Shown here piece by piece: positions 33,744 to 41,534 of a stretch of 41,534 bases of DNA (position 1 is its first letter; every line of letters begins with the position of its first letter). The DNA lies in the NCBI RefSeq assembly GCF_900112365.1, contig NZ_FOLQ01000027.1, forward strand, positions 15,935 through 57,468, given 5' to 3'. The position numbers were made by a program, and so were the translations under genes. This DNA is from Spirosoma endophyticum. GTDB lineage: Bacteria; Bacteroidota; Bacteroidia; Cytophagales; Spirosomataceae. Under the pieces are notes generated by a model. The model had not been told where the DNA came from and searched no databases. It was given only the letters and a program-made list of their open reading frames with translations.

Positions 33744-34700
33744 ATGAATCGTTCTGTTATAATTGGCATTCTGCTTTTGGGGCTTTGTGTTGATGGCTTT
33801 GGTCAACTGATGAGTTACCGCGTGTTGTTTGGTCTTACGACACAGCAGCCCCGGCAGATTGTGCTACGTCAGTGGCAGCAACAGGCGCAGACTCGTTATC
33901 TGGTCGTGAACCCACAGACGCTCGAAACGGCTATAACAGCGCTGCCGCCGAACGGCGTGAAAATTCTGTCGTGGTCGAGCCTGATGCAACAGCTAGGCCA
34001 AACGCCTTATGGCCGGGCGATGCGGTTTGAGCAACAGCGGGATCAGAATTTGCAGGACGCGGGTATTGAACGTACCGATAAGACCGAACGGGGATTCAGC
34101 CTGACAATTGACCTGTGTCCTTCCACAAAACCGCTGACACGCTCGGTTTTTGAGCAGTTGATTAAGGCATTTGAACCGGAAGAAAAGCCAATTCCAGTAA
34201 CCATTACGGTTACGGGTCTCTGGATGGAGAAGCACCCGCAGGATCTGGCTTATCTGAAAAATTTGGTCAGTCTGGCGGAGCTGGATATCACGTGGGTTAA
34301 TCATACGTATCATCATCGGTATGATCCGAGACTTCCGTTACCCGTCAACTTCCTGCTCGAACCCGCTACGAACCTGAACGACGAAGTACTGCTGAACGAA
34401 CAGGCCATGCTGAAAAATGGCCTGAAGCCTTCTATCTTCTTCCGGTTTCCGGGTCTGGTTTCCGACAAATCCGTATTCGATCGCGTGTTGGCGTTTGGGT
34501 TATTGCCCATTGGGAGCGATGCCTGGTTAGCCAAAAATGAACAGCCTAAACAAGGCAGCCTAGTGCTGATTCATGCTAATGGGAATGAGCCCTTAGGCAT
34601 CACGGATTTCATCAACCTGATCCGGCAAAAGTCGCCGTATATCCGCAACAAAACGTGGCTACTCTATGATTTACCAGGTAGCGTAGCAAAGGAAAAGTGA
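33744..34700 (+). CDS. Exported polysaccharide deacetylase-like protein
   Basis: 318 residues with a signal peptide ('MNRSVIIGILLLGLCVDGFGQ'). The NodB-like barrel motifs are degenerate but present: 'FSLTIDLCPSTKP' (D123), 'TWVNHTYHH' (H187 and H190/H191, metal-binding), 'FFRFPGL' (R234, P236) and 'LVLIHANG' (H277). The usual Asp pair of motif 1 is reduced to one Asp, so activity on acetylated sugars is uncertain. Probably periplasmic. Its base composition is balanced, unlike the polysaccharide locus, so it is not obviously part of it. Confidence 0.8.
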   Translation: MNRSVIIGILLLGLCVDGFGQLMSYRVLFGLTTQQPRQIVLRQWQQQAQTRYLVVNPQTLETAITALPPNGVKILSWSSLMQQLGQTPYGRAMRFEQQRDQNLQDAGIERTDKTERGFSLTIDLCPSTKPLTRSVFEQLIKAFEPEEKPIPVTITVTGLWMEKHPQDLAYLKNLVSLAELDITWVNHTYHHRYDPRLPLPVNFLLEPATNLNDEVLLNEQAMLKNGLKPSIFFRFPGLVSDKSVFDRVLAFGLLPIGSDAWLAKNEQPKQGSLVLIHANGNEPLGITDFINLIRQKSPYIRNKTWLLYDLPGSVAKEK

Positions 34701-34755
34701 AATGATGTAGGATATAGGGTATATGATGCTTTGATAGCAGGACATATAGTATACA
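34701..34755. terminator. Possible hairpin between convergent genes
   Basis: The 55-bp space between two convergent genes contains ATATGATG (about 34720) and its complement CATCATAT (about 34755), which could form a weak AT-rich hairpin with a long loop. It could end both transcripts. No poly-T tract of the classic kind is clear. Confidence 0.3.
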
Positions 34756-35502
34756 TCATATATCTTTTCCCCCTTGTTCCATCTCTTCGATTTTCTGACG
34801 TAGCAACCGAACTTCGCTGATGAGTATTTGCATGTCGCTGTCGGCTTGGTCCTGATCATCTTCCACGAAAAAATTGGCCACGTAGCCGGTAAACGTACCG
34901 AACAAACCCACCCCGGCAATCATCAGAATAGCCGCAATAAGCCGCCCGATTGTCGTAACGGGAAAACGGTCGCCGTAGCCAACGGTTGTGATGGTCACAA
35001 AAGCCCACCAAAGGGCGTCGGATGGCGTTTTAATATTGGCTTCGGGAACGCGCTCGACGTAGAGAATAGCGACGGCTCCGAAAATCATGAGGAGAACAGC
35101 GCTAAGTAACACGATCGCCAACGTACCATTAGCCCGGTCACGAAAGAGGTAATGCAGAAATTCACGAATGGAACGAAACGACCGGACCATCCGCAAAATC
35201 CGAACGACCCGCACCAATTGTCCCAATCTGAACCAGTCGAGCGCCGGAATACTGGCTAACAGATCGATCCAGCCCCAGCGTAAAAACGCCCATTTGTTCG
35301 GCGCCTGGTAAAGTCGCAGAAAGAAATCGAACAGAAAATAAAAACAGATACCTGTATCAATATGATCGAGCAATAGCCGGTTCTGCTCGTCCATAGGAAC
35401 AAGTTCACGGATGAGCAGGGCGATGACGACATAGACCGATAACACCAGCATAATGACCTGGTGCAGGGTTAATTTCTGGGCTGACGGTTTATCTTTCTTC
35501 AT
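34756..35502 (-). CDS. Voltage-gated-type potassium channel
   Basis: 248 residues from the ATG at 35502, which overlaps the stop of the upstream gene as ATGA, suggesting translational coupling; an upstream frame reaching 35565 would overlap that gene by 67 bp and is less likely. There are six hydrophobic segments. The S4-like helix has regularly spaced arginines ('RLGQLVRVVRILRMVRSFRSIREF'), and the pore loop holds the selectivity filter 'TITTVGYGDRFP'. A C-terminal coiled coil ('ILISEVRLLRQKIEEMEQ') probably helps tetramer assembly. It acts in the inner membrane. Confidence 0.94.
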   Translation of the reverse strand: MKKDKPSAQKLTLHQVIMLVLSVYVVIALLIRELVPMDEQNRLLLDHIDTGICFYFLFDFFLRLYQAPNKWAFLRWGWIDLLASIPALDWFRLGQLVRVVRILRMVRSFRSIREFLHYLFRDRANGTLAIVLLSAVLLMIFGAVAILYVERVPEANIKTPSDALWWAFVTITTVGYGDRFPVTTIGRLIAAILMIAGVGLFGTFTGYVANFFVEDDQDQADSDMQILISEVRLLRQKIEEMEQGGKDI

Positions 35503-36200
35503 GGCGTTCGGGGCTTGGGTGGGTGAATGGGTGAAATTCGATCTTTTTTCTTCACCCACCGCCATAAGTCCGTCACTAGGGCCGGATAAATAGTAACCCC
35601 AATGCTGTAATAACTCCCGTTGAAATTCTGGTTGATGGCAGTTTGGAATATGGAAACCCGATAGCCGATCTGGGCACTAAGACCTACCCAGCGTGTTGCT
35701 TTCCACTGCCCATACACACCCGCCTGCAACGGCACGAAAAAACTTCGGCGCGATCGGTCAACGGGGGTTTCCTGTCGTAAATTCAGCGGCAATGCGTAAG
35801 CGATACCCCCACCAACTTCAACCGGAAAACTCACCATCCATTTCTTGTTGTTGGTCAAATTCCACCAGTACATTAAGCTCACATACCACAAGTCGGTGCG
35901 GGTATAATAATCGAGGTTAATGCGCCGGGCCGCGTCGCGTTGCCAGTTAATCAGCCGTAAATACGTAGCATAATTGATCCAGTAATAGCCGAGCGTTAGT
36001 TGGTGGCGTTTGGGGCCATACTGAATACCCGCATTAATTCCCCAGACGTTTACGTGCTGGCTTTCAAGAAACGAATCCCTGAAATCGAGGTTAAAGGCCG
36101 GTTTAATAAAGAAATGGGATGGTCGTGTCGTATCGACCGGGGGAGTCGAGTCAATCCGGGGCGTCAGAAGTGAACAAACGAACAGGTACAAAGCAACCAT
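35499..36200 (-). CDS. Outer-membrane beta-barrel-like protein, uncharacterised
   Basis: 233 residues with an N-terminal hydrophobic stretch ('MVALYLFVCSLLTP') that could be a short signal peptide. The body has alternating aromatic and polar residues in strand-like segments ('WGINAGIQYGPKRHQLTLGYYWINYATYLRL', 'WVGLSAQIGYRVSIF', 'YYSIGVTIYPAL'), as in small porin-like barrels. No specific family recognised. Coupled to the K+ channel gene by a 4-bp overlap. Confidence 0.7.
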   Translation of the reverse strand: MVALYLFVCSLLTPRIDSTPPVDTTRPSHFFIKPAFNLDFRDSFLESQHVNVWGINAGIQYGPKRHQLTLGYYWINYATYLRLINWQRDAARRINLDYYTRTDLWYVSLMYWWNLTNNKKWMVSFPVEVGGGIAYALPLNLRQETPVDRSRRSFFVPLQAGVYGQWKATRWVGLSAQIGYRVSIFQTAINQNFNGSYYSIGVTIYPALVTDLWRWVKKKDRISPIHPPKPRTP

Positions 36201-36249
36201 AATGCTCTACTAACCTGAAAAATTGCGTTTGGGTTAATCAGGCGTTTTA

Positions 36250-37659
36250 TCAAAATTCAACGTGCGTTCGCAACGCAAACAAATTTACCGGTCCCCGGTC
36301 TGCATTGTAACCCGGATGCTGTACTAACTGGTAGTCCAGTGTCAGGTAAAGCGTATGGGCGACTCGGGCTTTGTAAAATACTTCCAGACTATTTTCTGTC
36401 CCGTAATTGGGTAAACTATTATCACCCAGCATGAACCCCGTTCCACCCGCATTGAGGAAAGCGATATGATCGGCTGAAATACCGTTTCGGGCTACGGCTA
36501 TGCCTACTACATCGTTTTGACGGTGCCAGCGCGTGCCACCAATGTACGCGCCTACCGTAAGGCTATTGTCAATTTCCGTAAACGCCCAGGTAGCGGTGTG
36601 GCCATCGTTCCAACTGGCTCGCCCGAAAAGACCCCCTACGTCGCCCAGAGGCTGTTCGAAATTTAAGCCCAATCCATATTTGACTCCGCCGTACTGGGTG
36701 CCGGTCAGCAAATAAGGTGGATCGGTGGGGTAAGTACCCGTCTGTAATAACTGGGTGGCTGAGCTATAGGTCGGCGCTTTTGTTACGTTACGGAAAGCCA
36801 GTAACCGAACGGTTCCCGCGCGAGGCAGTAGCGTGAACTTATGTTCGAGTTCCAGGGTCAGGGCATGGGATTTGCTGATATTCCAATCCAGTACGTTGCC
36901 GTTTGCCACCGTGGGCATCAGTGCCGCAGCAATCCGAATCGCATAGTTCGGCCGGATGTATTCGGTGGCGAGGCTCCACGTATAGCCTCGCGTGTTGGCC
37001 GGGTAATCCCAGGCGCCCATGTTCATCAGCGACCAGTTCGAAAACTGACTTCTGGGGTCATGTGCGTAGGCGTTGTTATCAAATATATCGGCAATGGAGA
37101 ATTTGCCCGCCGTTATGACCAGCCGGGACGAAGGGATGGGTTCCTCGACCTGGTTTGCTTCTGATTCGGCTTCTTTGGAAGCCTCTCTGTTCAGCGGAAT
37201 AATTTGTTCGATGTAAAAACGGGCAACGTATAGGGCTGGCCGGGCGCTGCCGATGCGAAATGTTTCACCATTTGGAAAGCCCGCTATACCAACGGCGGGC
37301 GCGTACAGACTTTCGTCATAAGGAGATTGGCTGTCGCGATGACCAACCCCTCGTCCACCCGCGAGTTCGGGGTTCACGTAAACCGCGGCTCCGCGCCATA
37401 GCCGACGCCCCAGAAATAGAGTTGTCGTCACTGATAAAGCCGTGTCTGGCAGCGTACTCAACGTATTGCGACCATCATAACCGGCTCCCTTGAAACGGGT
37501 GTGCCCCTGTACGATCGTCGTGAACTGAAAATGCAGGCTCCAGTTCTTGAGCGAATCGAGGTAGTTATTGTTATTATCCTGCTGCGCGTGTACGGCTGAT
37601 CTGGTGGCGAGCGCTAGCACTAAACAAAACCAGCCTCGGGTGTTTCCGGGAAATTTCAT
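36250..37659 (-). CDS. OprB-family carbohydrate-selective porin
   Basis: 469 residues with a signal peptide ('GWFCLVLALATRSAVHAQ'). Typical family segments are 'NWSLHFQFTTIVQGHTRFKGAGYDGRNTLST', 'LFLGRRLWRGAAVYVNPELAGGRGVG', 'VTAGKFSIADIFDNNAYAHDPRSQFSNWSLMNMGAWDYPANTRGYTW' and the C-terminal strand ending in Phe ('ALRTHVEF'). It forms an outer-membrane barrel that passes small carbohydrates; the exact substrate is unknown. It precedes the beta-barrel and channel genes on the same strand. Confidence 0.9.
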   Translation of the reverse strand: MKFPGNTRGWFCLVLALATRSAVHAQQDNNNNYLDSLKNWSLHFQFTTIVQGHTRFKGAGYDGRNTLSTLPDTALSVTTTLFLGRRLWRGAAVYVNPELAGGRGVGHRDSQSPYDESLYAPAVGIAGFPNGETFRIGSARPALYVARFYIEQIIPLNREASKEAESEANQVEEPIPSSRLVITAGKFSIADIFDNNAYAHDPRSQFSNWSLMNMGAWDYPANTRGYTWSLATEYIRPNYAIRIAAALMPTVANGNVLDWNISKSHALTLELEHKFTLLPRAGTVRLLAFRNVTKAPTYSSATQLLQTGTYPTDPPYLLTGTQYGGVKYGLGLNFEQPLGDVGGLFGRASWNDGHTATWAFTEIDNSLTVGAYIGGTRWHRQNDVVGIAVARNGISADHIAFLNAGGTGFMLGDNSLPNYGTENSLEVFYKARVAHTLYLTLDYQLVQHPGYNADRGPVNLFALRTHVEF

Positions 37660-37768
37660 GCCGGAAAACTAACAAAAATCGGTTTTATGAGCTAAACTAT
37701 ATTTATAAAGAGCTGATAACTAAGGAACAGGCAGGGGTGCAGTGCACGGCATGTGCCAGTGGGTGAAT

Positions 37769-38449
37769 TTATAAGCCTGCTTTCAATAAATAGCCTACGC
37801 CCATAGCTGTATGAATCAATTTGTGGTCAAACCCGCGATCTATTTTCTTGCGTAAAAAATTAATATATACCTCGACTTTGTTGGTGTTGCAGGCCGTATT
37901 GTTATCCCATACTTTTTCTAAAATCTGCGCTTTCGAGACAACACGCCCGGCATTTTCGACCAGAAAAGCGAGCAACTGAAATTCACGGGCTGTTAGACTG
38001 ATACGTTTATTGGCGCGGTAAGCTACTTTTTCGGCGACATTCAGTTCTAAATTATCAATACTCAGAATAGTGGGCGAGTTGAATCCGCCCGTTCGTCGGC
38101 GATGCAACGCGTATATACGAGCCAGTAGTTCATCGGGGTCGCACGGTTGGCCTACGTAGTCGTCGGCACCTGCGTACAGGCCCTTGGCTTTATCGGATGG
38201 ATCATTCAAACCAGACAGCAGCAGCACGGGCGTCGAGTCGTTTTCCTGTCGAAGTCGTCTTATTACGTCGAAACCATCCATGCGGGGTAACTGCGTATCC
38301 AGCAGAATCAGGTCGAAACGAGCGTGCAACGCCATGGCCAATCCTGTGTATCCGTCGGTAGCCACCTTCATGGTGTACTGGCGTTCCACTAAGGTTCTGT
38401 GCAGGAAGTCGAGATAGTCAGGATCACTTTGAATTAAAAGAATTTTCAT
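37769..38449 (-). CDS. OmpR/CusR-type response regulator with atypical receiver
   Basis: 226 residues from the ATG at 38449 ('MKILLIQSDPDYLDF'); an ATG 11 codons upstream is less family-like. The receiver domain has the acidic pocket D9, D11 and phospho-acceptor D51 ('LILLDTQLPRMDG'). The position of the universally conserved Lys ('xKPF') reads Gln-Pro ('YVGQPCDPDEL'). The C-terminal winged helix ('ISLTAREFQLLAFLVENAGRVVSKAQILEKVW') is complete. It is divergent from the efflux genes, so it probably controls them. No histidine kinase gene is adjacent. Confidence 0.92.
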   Translation of the reverse strand: MKILLIQSDPDYLDFLHRTLVERQYTMKVATDGYTGLAMALHARFDLILLDTQLPRMDGFDVIRRLRQENDSTPVLLLSGLNDPSDKAKGLYAGADDYVGQPCDPDELLARIYALHRRRTGGFNSPTILSIDNLELNVAEKVAYRANKRISLTAREFQLLAFLVENAGRVVSKAQILEKVWDNNTACNTNKVEVYINFLRKKIDRGFDHKLIHTAMGVGYLLKAGL

Positions 38450-38685
38450 ACGCCGACACCCTAAATGATGATTGAACCGCAAATGTGAGGCACCAACTTT
38501 AAATCGGCTTTAAAGGGATATTAAAACTTCTTTAAAATTTAATTGTATGATTGTGAGAAGAATATGAATTAATACCGATTTTTATTTTTTTAAGAATTAA
38601 TTAATAAAGCTTTAACCAGACCTTAACCACGGGGTTGCTACTTGCCGCCCAAACCAGCCGGGTTTAGTCGGCCAATATGTAGCTT
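38450..38685. promoter_or_regulatory. Divergent intergenic region, regulator and efflux genes
   Basis: A 236-bp spacer between a response regulator and the tolC-like gene, so it must hold both promoters and probably the regulator's operator. The 38500-38610 part is AT-rich. I do not see a clear direct repeat of the OmpR type. Confidence 0.5.
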
Positions 38686-40008
38686 ATGTCTCGTTTTCAA
38701 TTTATCCGCATCCGTATCATCGGCCTTTTGCTGAGTGGACTTGGTGCCTGTTTACCGCTACTGGCTCAAACTGCCGTAGCCACGCCCGATACCGTTCGAC
38801 AAAGTCTGCCGCAACTCGAACAGAAGTTTGTCGAGCGCAATTTCCAACTGATTGCCCAACGCTATCAGATCGACATCGCTGATGCCGCCATCACGCAGGC
38901 TGGTTTACGCCCTAATCCAAACCTGTGGTTTCAGGGTAACTTATACAATCCCGGTACGCGTAAATTTTTGCAGTATGGTCCGCCTACGCAGGCTGATAAA
39001 GATGCTGGCATCTACAATAGCGGCTATTACGCCGTACAATTGCAGCAGGTGATTTTGTTGGCGGGCAAACGTAGCAAGCTGGTAGCCCTGGCCGAAAGTA
39101 ATAAATCGCTGGCCCGGCTGGCGTTTCGTGACATTATGCGAACGCTTCATTATCAGCTCTATACAACCTATGCCAATCTGTTTTATGATTTACAGGGGCT
39201 GAACTTATTTGACGAGGAAATAGCCCGGCAGCAGCGCTTGCTTGAATCCTATCGAATTGCACTCCGAACGGGGGGCGTAGCGGCTTATGAAGTAACCCGG
39301 CTGGAAGTCGCGATACGTGATCTTCAGGCCAACAGCGCAAACTATCGGACGCAAATTGCTGATGATCAGGCGACTCTTCGCGTTTTGCTGCGTCAACCGG
39401 ATAAGACGTTCATTATGCCGACCGAACTGCCACCCCTGACAACAACACTTCCTGCGTTAGCCACGGCGCTCGACTCTGCCCAGACAAACCGACCCGACAT
39501 TGGTCTGTCGCAGGAGCAGATCAACAATGCCCAACGTAGCGTGGCGCTGGAAAAAGCCCGGCGTACGCCCGATTTGACAACGGGTCTGTTATTCGAGAAG
39601 TACGGGAATGCTTACAATAACTTTACCGGCTTCCAGCTAGCCATGGACCTGCCGGTGCGAAACCGAAATCAGGGCGCGATTCGGTCGGCAGAAACGACAC
39701 TCAAAAGCGTGACGGGTGGTCTGGAAAATCAGCAGATTGTGGTGCAGAGCGATGTTCTGAATGCCTACGATAAACTGAATACGTACTACGCGCAATTGAA
39801 CGCCCGCCCTGACGGCTATCTGGACCGTATTCAGAACATTTCGGTAGAAGCAACTAAGGCGTACAATGCCCGTACGATTGGCTTGCTGGACTATCTGGAC
39901 AAAATCAGGACGTATCAACAGGCGCAGCTCAACAACATAAATCTGCTGAATAATCTCTTCAATACGCAGCAGTTACTGAATTATACCACCAACACGAGAT
40001 TCTTTTGA
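38686..40008 (+). CDS. TolC-family outer-membrane efflux protein
   Basis: 440 residues with a signal peptide ('IIGLLLSGLGACLPLLAQ'). It has the duplicated outer-membrane-factor domain: 'QRYQIDIADAAITQAGLRPNPNLWFQGNLYNPG', 'AVQLQQVILLAGKRSKLVALAESN', 'ALRTGGVAAYEVTRLEVAIRDLQ', and in the second half 'RSVALEKARRTPDLTTGLLFEKYG' and 'RTIGLLDYLDKIRTYQQAQL'. The CzcC/CusC-like pattern suggests metal or drug efflux with the next gene. It is three bases upstream of the adaptor gene. Confidence 0.93.
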   Translation: MSRFQFIRIRIIGLLLSGLGACLPLLAQTAVATPDTVRQSLPQLEQKFVERNFQLIAQRYQIDIADAAITQAGLRPNPNLWFQGNLYNPGTRKFLQYGPPTQADKDAGIYNSGYYAVQLQQVILLAGKRSKLVALAESNKSLARLAFRDIMRTLHYQLYTTYANLFYDLQGLNLFDEEIARQQRLLESYRIALRTGGVAAYEVTRLEVAIRDLQANSANYRTQIADDQATLRVLLRQPDKTFIMPTELPPLTTTLPALATALDSAQTNRPDIGLSQEQINNAQRSVALEKARRTPDLTTGLLFEKYGNAYNNFTGFQLAMDLPVRNRNQGAIRSAETTLKSVTGGLENQQIVVQSDVLNAYDKLNTYYAQLNARPDGYLDRIQNISVEATKAYNARTIGLLDYLDKIRTYQQAQLNNINLLNNLFNTQQLLNYTTNTRFF

Positions 40009-40011
40009 TTC

Positions 40012-41115
40012 ATGAAAAAAGTACTCTGTGCCCTGGCCGTTGGGTTGACAATGGCTGCCTGCGGACATAAAAATGAGGAGGCAGAAAAGGCACCAACGTC
40101 AAGTGCCGATTCCAGTAGCAGCTATCTGACGGATTCTGTTCGGCAAATGAATCCCGAAGACGAGCTGACACTGAATGGCACGGTTACCTTCGATCAGGAT
40201 AACGTAGTACGGGTGTTTCCGCTCGTTAGTGGAAACGTCCAGAAAACCACGGCCTCTCTGGGGGCTTATGTTCAGAAAGGACAGGACCTGGCGCTTATTC
40301 GCTCGGGTGACATCTCCACCTATACCAACGATTATCAGGCGGATAAGTCGGATCTGGAGGTAGCTCAGCAACAACTTAAGAACGTATCGGCGCAGTATAA
40401 AGCCGGTTTTGCCTCGGAGACGGATTTTCTGACAGCCAAAAATAATGTCAAAAAGGCGCAGGACGAGCTGAGTAAATCGTCGAATATCCTTCGCGTATAT
40501 GGAGGAAGCACAGCCGGAACGGGCGAACCCTCCTTTGCGGTCAAAGCGCCGATCTCGGGGTATATTGTAGAGAAAAACGTCAACGCCGGACAGGACTTAC
40601 GAGCTGATAATCAGAATCCGCTCTATACCATTTCCAGCCTGCAGCAAATCTGGATACTGGCCAACGTATATGAACAGGATATTCCCGAAATCAAGCAAGG
40701 GCAACCGGTTGATATTCAGGTGCTGGCCTATCCCGATAAAACATTTAAGGGTGTCATTAGCAATGTGAGTAGTGTGCTCGATGAACAGGCGCGGGTGCTG
40801 AAAGTGCGTATCGTCCTGCCTAACCAGAATGGGCTGCTGAAACCCGATATGTTCGCCACTATTCATGTTCACCTGCCCAACGCGAAGGTATCAAACAGCG
40901 CTCAGTCGCTGGCCGTTTCGCAGAAAGCCGTCGTCTTCGACCGCGACCATTACTACGTTATCGTTCAGACGGGCAAGGACAAATATGAAGTGCGAGAAGT
41001 GAAAGTGATGAAAAATACGACGCGGTATGCCTTCGTGTCGGGTGGTAATCTCAAGCCCGGCGACACCGTTGTAACGGAAGGTAGTTTGTTGTTATACAAT
41101 GATTTAACGGACTAA
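40012..41115 (+). CDS. RND efflux periplasmic adaptor (CusB/CzcB type)
   Basis: 367 residues with a lipobox ('LTMAACGHKN', Cys near 18), so it is a lipoprotein facing the periplasm. There is a barrel-sandwich hybrid ('VFPLVSGNVQKTTASLGAYVQKGQDLALI'), an alpha-hairpin ('DLEVAQQQLKNVSAQYKAGFASETDFLTAKNNVKKAQDEL'), a beta-barrel ('IWILANVYEQDIPEIKQGQPVDIQVLAYPDKTFKGVISNV') and a membrane-proximal domain. It bridges the TolC-like protein to an inner-membrane RND pump, normally encoded next. Here IS110 copy C begins 80 bp downstream. Confidence 0.93.
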   Translation: MKKVLCALAVGLTMAACGHKNEEAEKAPTSSADSSSSYLTDSVRQMNPEDELTLNGTVTFDQDNVVRVFPLVSGNVQKTTASLGAYVQKGQDLALIRSGDISTYTNDYQADKSDLEVAQQQLKNVSAQYKAGFASETDFLTAKNNVKKAQDELSKSSNILRVYGGSTAGTGEPSFAVKAPISGYIVEKNVNAGQDLRADNQNPLYTISSLQQIWILANVYEQDIPEIKQGQPVDIQVLAYPDKTFKGVISNVSSVLDEQARVLKVRIVLPNQNGLLKPDMFATIHVHLPNAKVSNSAQSLAVSQKAVVFDRDHYYVIVQTGKDKYEVREVKVMKNTTRYAFVSGGNLKPGDTVVTEGSLLLYNDLTD

Positions 41116-41122
41116 TTTAATG

Positions 41123-41195
41123 AGTGAAAGAACGAAAGAGTGTGTGAGCGATTAGTTAATGCGCTCCTGTTTTATCGCTCTTTCGCCCATTCACT
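41123..41195. repeat. Imperfect inverted repeat abutting IS110 copy C
   Basis: The arms 41123-41140 (AGTGAAAGAACGAAAGAG) and 41178-41195 pair at 14 of 18 positions around a 37-base loop. The right arm ends exactly where IS110 copy C starts. It could be a terminator for the efflux genes or a REP-like target for the insertion. Confidence 0.55.
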
Positions 41196-41437
41196 CCGCA
41201 CCGGCCTTTAGGTTTGAGGGCTGGTAAGAAACCAAGATTTGGGTAGCTTGCCAGACAGACAACCGAGCGGGCTTCCCTAGCGTCTCCGGCCAGGCTCGCA
41301 ACCTATGGGCCGATTCAGGTCCCGCTCGGTCTTTCTTACTTAACCTCGAATAGAAATTAGGGTGTTGTGACCCATTAGCAAGGTAGCGAGTGATGAGTAA
41401 GCTGTCTGATTGTCGAACCATAAAATTAAGCACTTCA
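41196..41437 (+). ncRNA. Putative IS110 bridge RNA leader, copy C
   Basis: The uninterrupted version of the leader seen at 8784-9036. The perfect stem is ACCGAGCGGG (41262-41271) with CCCGCTCGGT (41321-41330), enclosing a 49-base loop. The octet 41295-41302 (CTCGCAAC) differs at half its positions from copy B while flanking loop bases are the same. A GC-rich 5' hairpin near 41201-41224 and a small hairpin with GGGT/ACCC arms downstream complete the outline. Conservation without an open frame is the main evidence. Confidence 0.67.
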
Positions 41438-41534
41438 ATGGACATTCGCCATTTCATTGGGATTGATGTTTCTAAGAACACTCTTGACTGGGCTGTTTAC
41501 GCGAATAAAGGCATCATCTGGCAAATTCAATCGG
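41438..41534 (+). CDS. IS110-family transposase, copy C, 3'-truncated by the window edge
   Basis: Start at 41438 ('MDIRHFIGIDVSKNTLDWAVYANKG'). The first catalytic Asp is in 'GIDVSK'. Only about 32 residues are visible, very similar to copy B. Confidence 0.9.
   Translation, partial: MDIRHFIGIDVSKNTLDWAVYANKGIIWQIQS

Larger units (their letters stand above)
41196..41534 (+). mobile_element. IS110-family element, copy C (left part)
   Basis: Begins with CCGCACCGGCC as copy B does and runs off the window. It has no 16-bp unit in its leader. The unseen right end should lie about 0.9-1 kb beyond. Confidence 0.85.

Noticed and set aside
36841..37164. Open frames antisense to the OprB porin gene
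   Set aside because: They result from the GC-balanced codon pattern of the porin; no protein family is visible.
1..41534. tRNA, rRNA or retron-like RNA genes
   Set aside because: I found no cloverleaf, rRNA signature or reverse transcriptase gene in the window.

Overview
The window looks like an accessory region of a Bacteroidota chromosome, probably a member of the Cytophagales close to Spirosoma or Larkinella. This is inferred from a secreted protein with a type IX secretion C-terminal domain, the style of the Wza/Wzc pair, the transposase families present and the lack of clear Shine-Dalgarno sequences; no rRNA or tRNA is available to fix the taxonomy.

Layout. (1) 1-3.2 kb and 5.9-10.7 kb are graveyards of nested insertion sequences (IS110, IS3, IS630, IS5 and IS481-like pieces), almost all broken. 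They flank one intact secreted beta-helix protein (3545-5932). (2) 10.9-30.4 kb is an AT-rich minus-strand exopolysaccharide locus. In transcription order it holds Wza, Wzc, a priming sugar-phosphate transferase, Wzx flippase, a WecG/TagA-type transferase, an acyltransferase, a Wzy-type polymerase, two GT2 and two GT4 glycosyltransferases and a putative serine hydrolase. Three IS1-family copies sit between its genes. Together these genes would prime, extend, decorate, flip, polymerise and export a surface polysaccharide. (3) 31.7-41.1 kb has more balanced base composition and ordinary single-copy genes: an SRPBCC protein, a WYL regulator, a GNAT, a polysaccharide deacetylase, a K+ channel, two outer-membrane proteins, an OmpR-type response regulator, and a divergent TolC/membrane-fusion-protein pair of an RND efflux system. 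(4) The window ends inside a second full-type IS110 element.

The main discovery is a family of 16-bp GC-rich micro-insertions, about 24 sites, lying inside the IS elements. At many sites, removing exactly 16 bp restores the transposase reading frame. At others, alignment of sister IS copies within the window shows a clean 15-16 bp gain. The approximate consensus is CGSTCSGSCGNNSCSG. The three IS1 copies differ in length largely by multiples of this unit (780, 827 and 856 bp). One unit also sits in the loop of the putative bridge RNA of one IS110 copy and is absent from the other copy. I do not know of a described element like this. Because 16 is not a multiple of 3, each insertion frameshifts its host gene.

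A second point of interest is the pair of IS110 left ends. They carry a conserved leader of about 240 bp with a perfect 10-bp stem and a loop containing a locally variable octet, as expected for a bridge RNA with different target guides.
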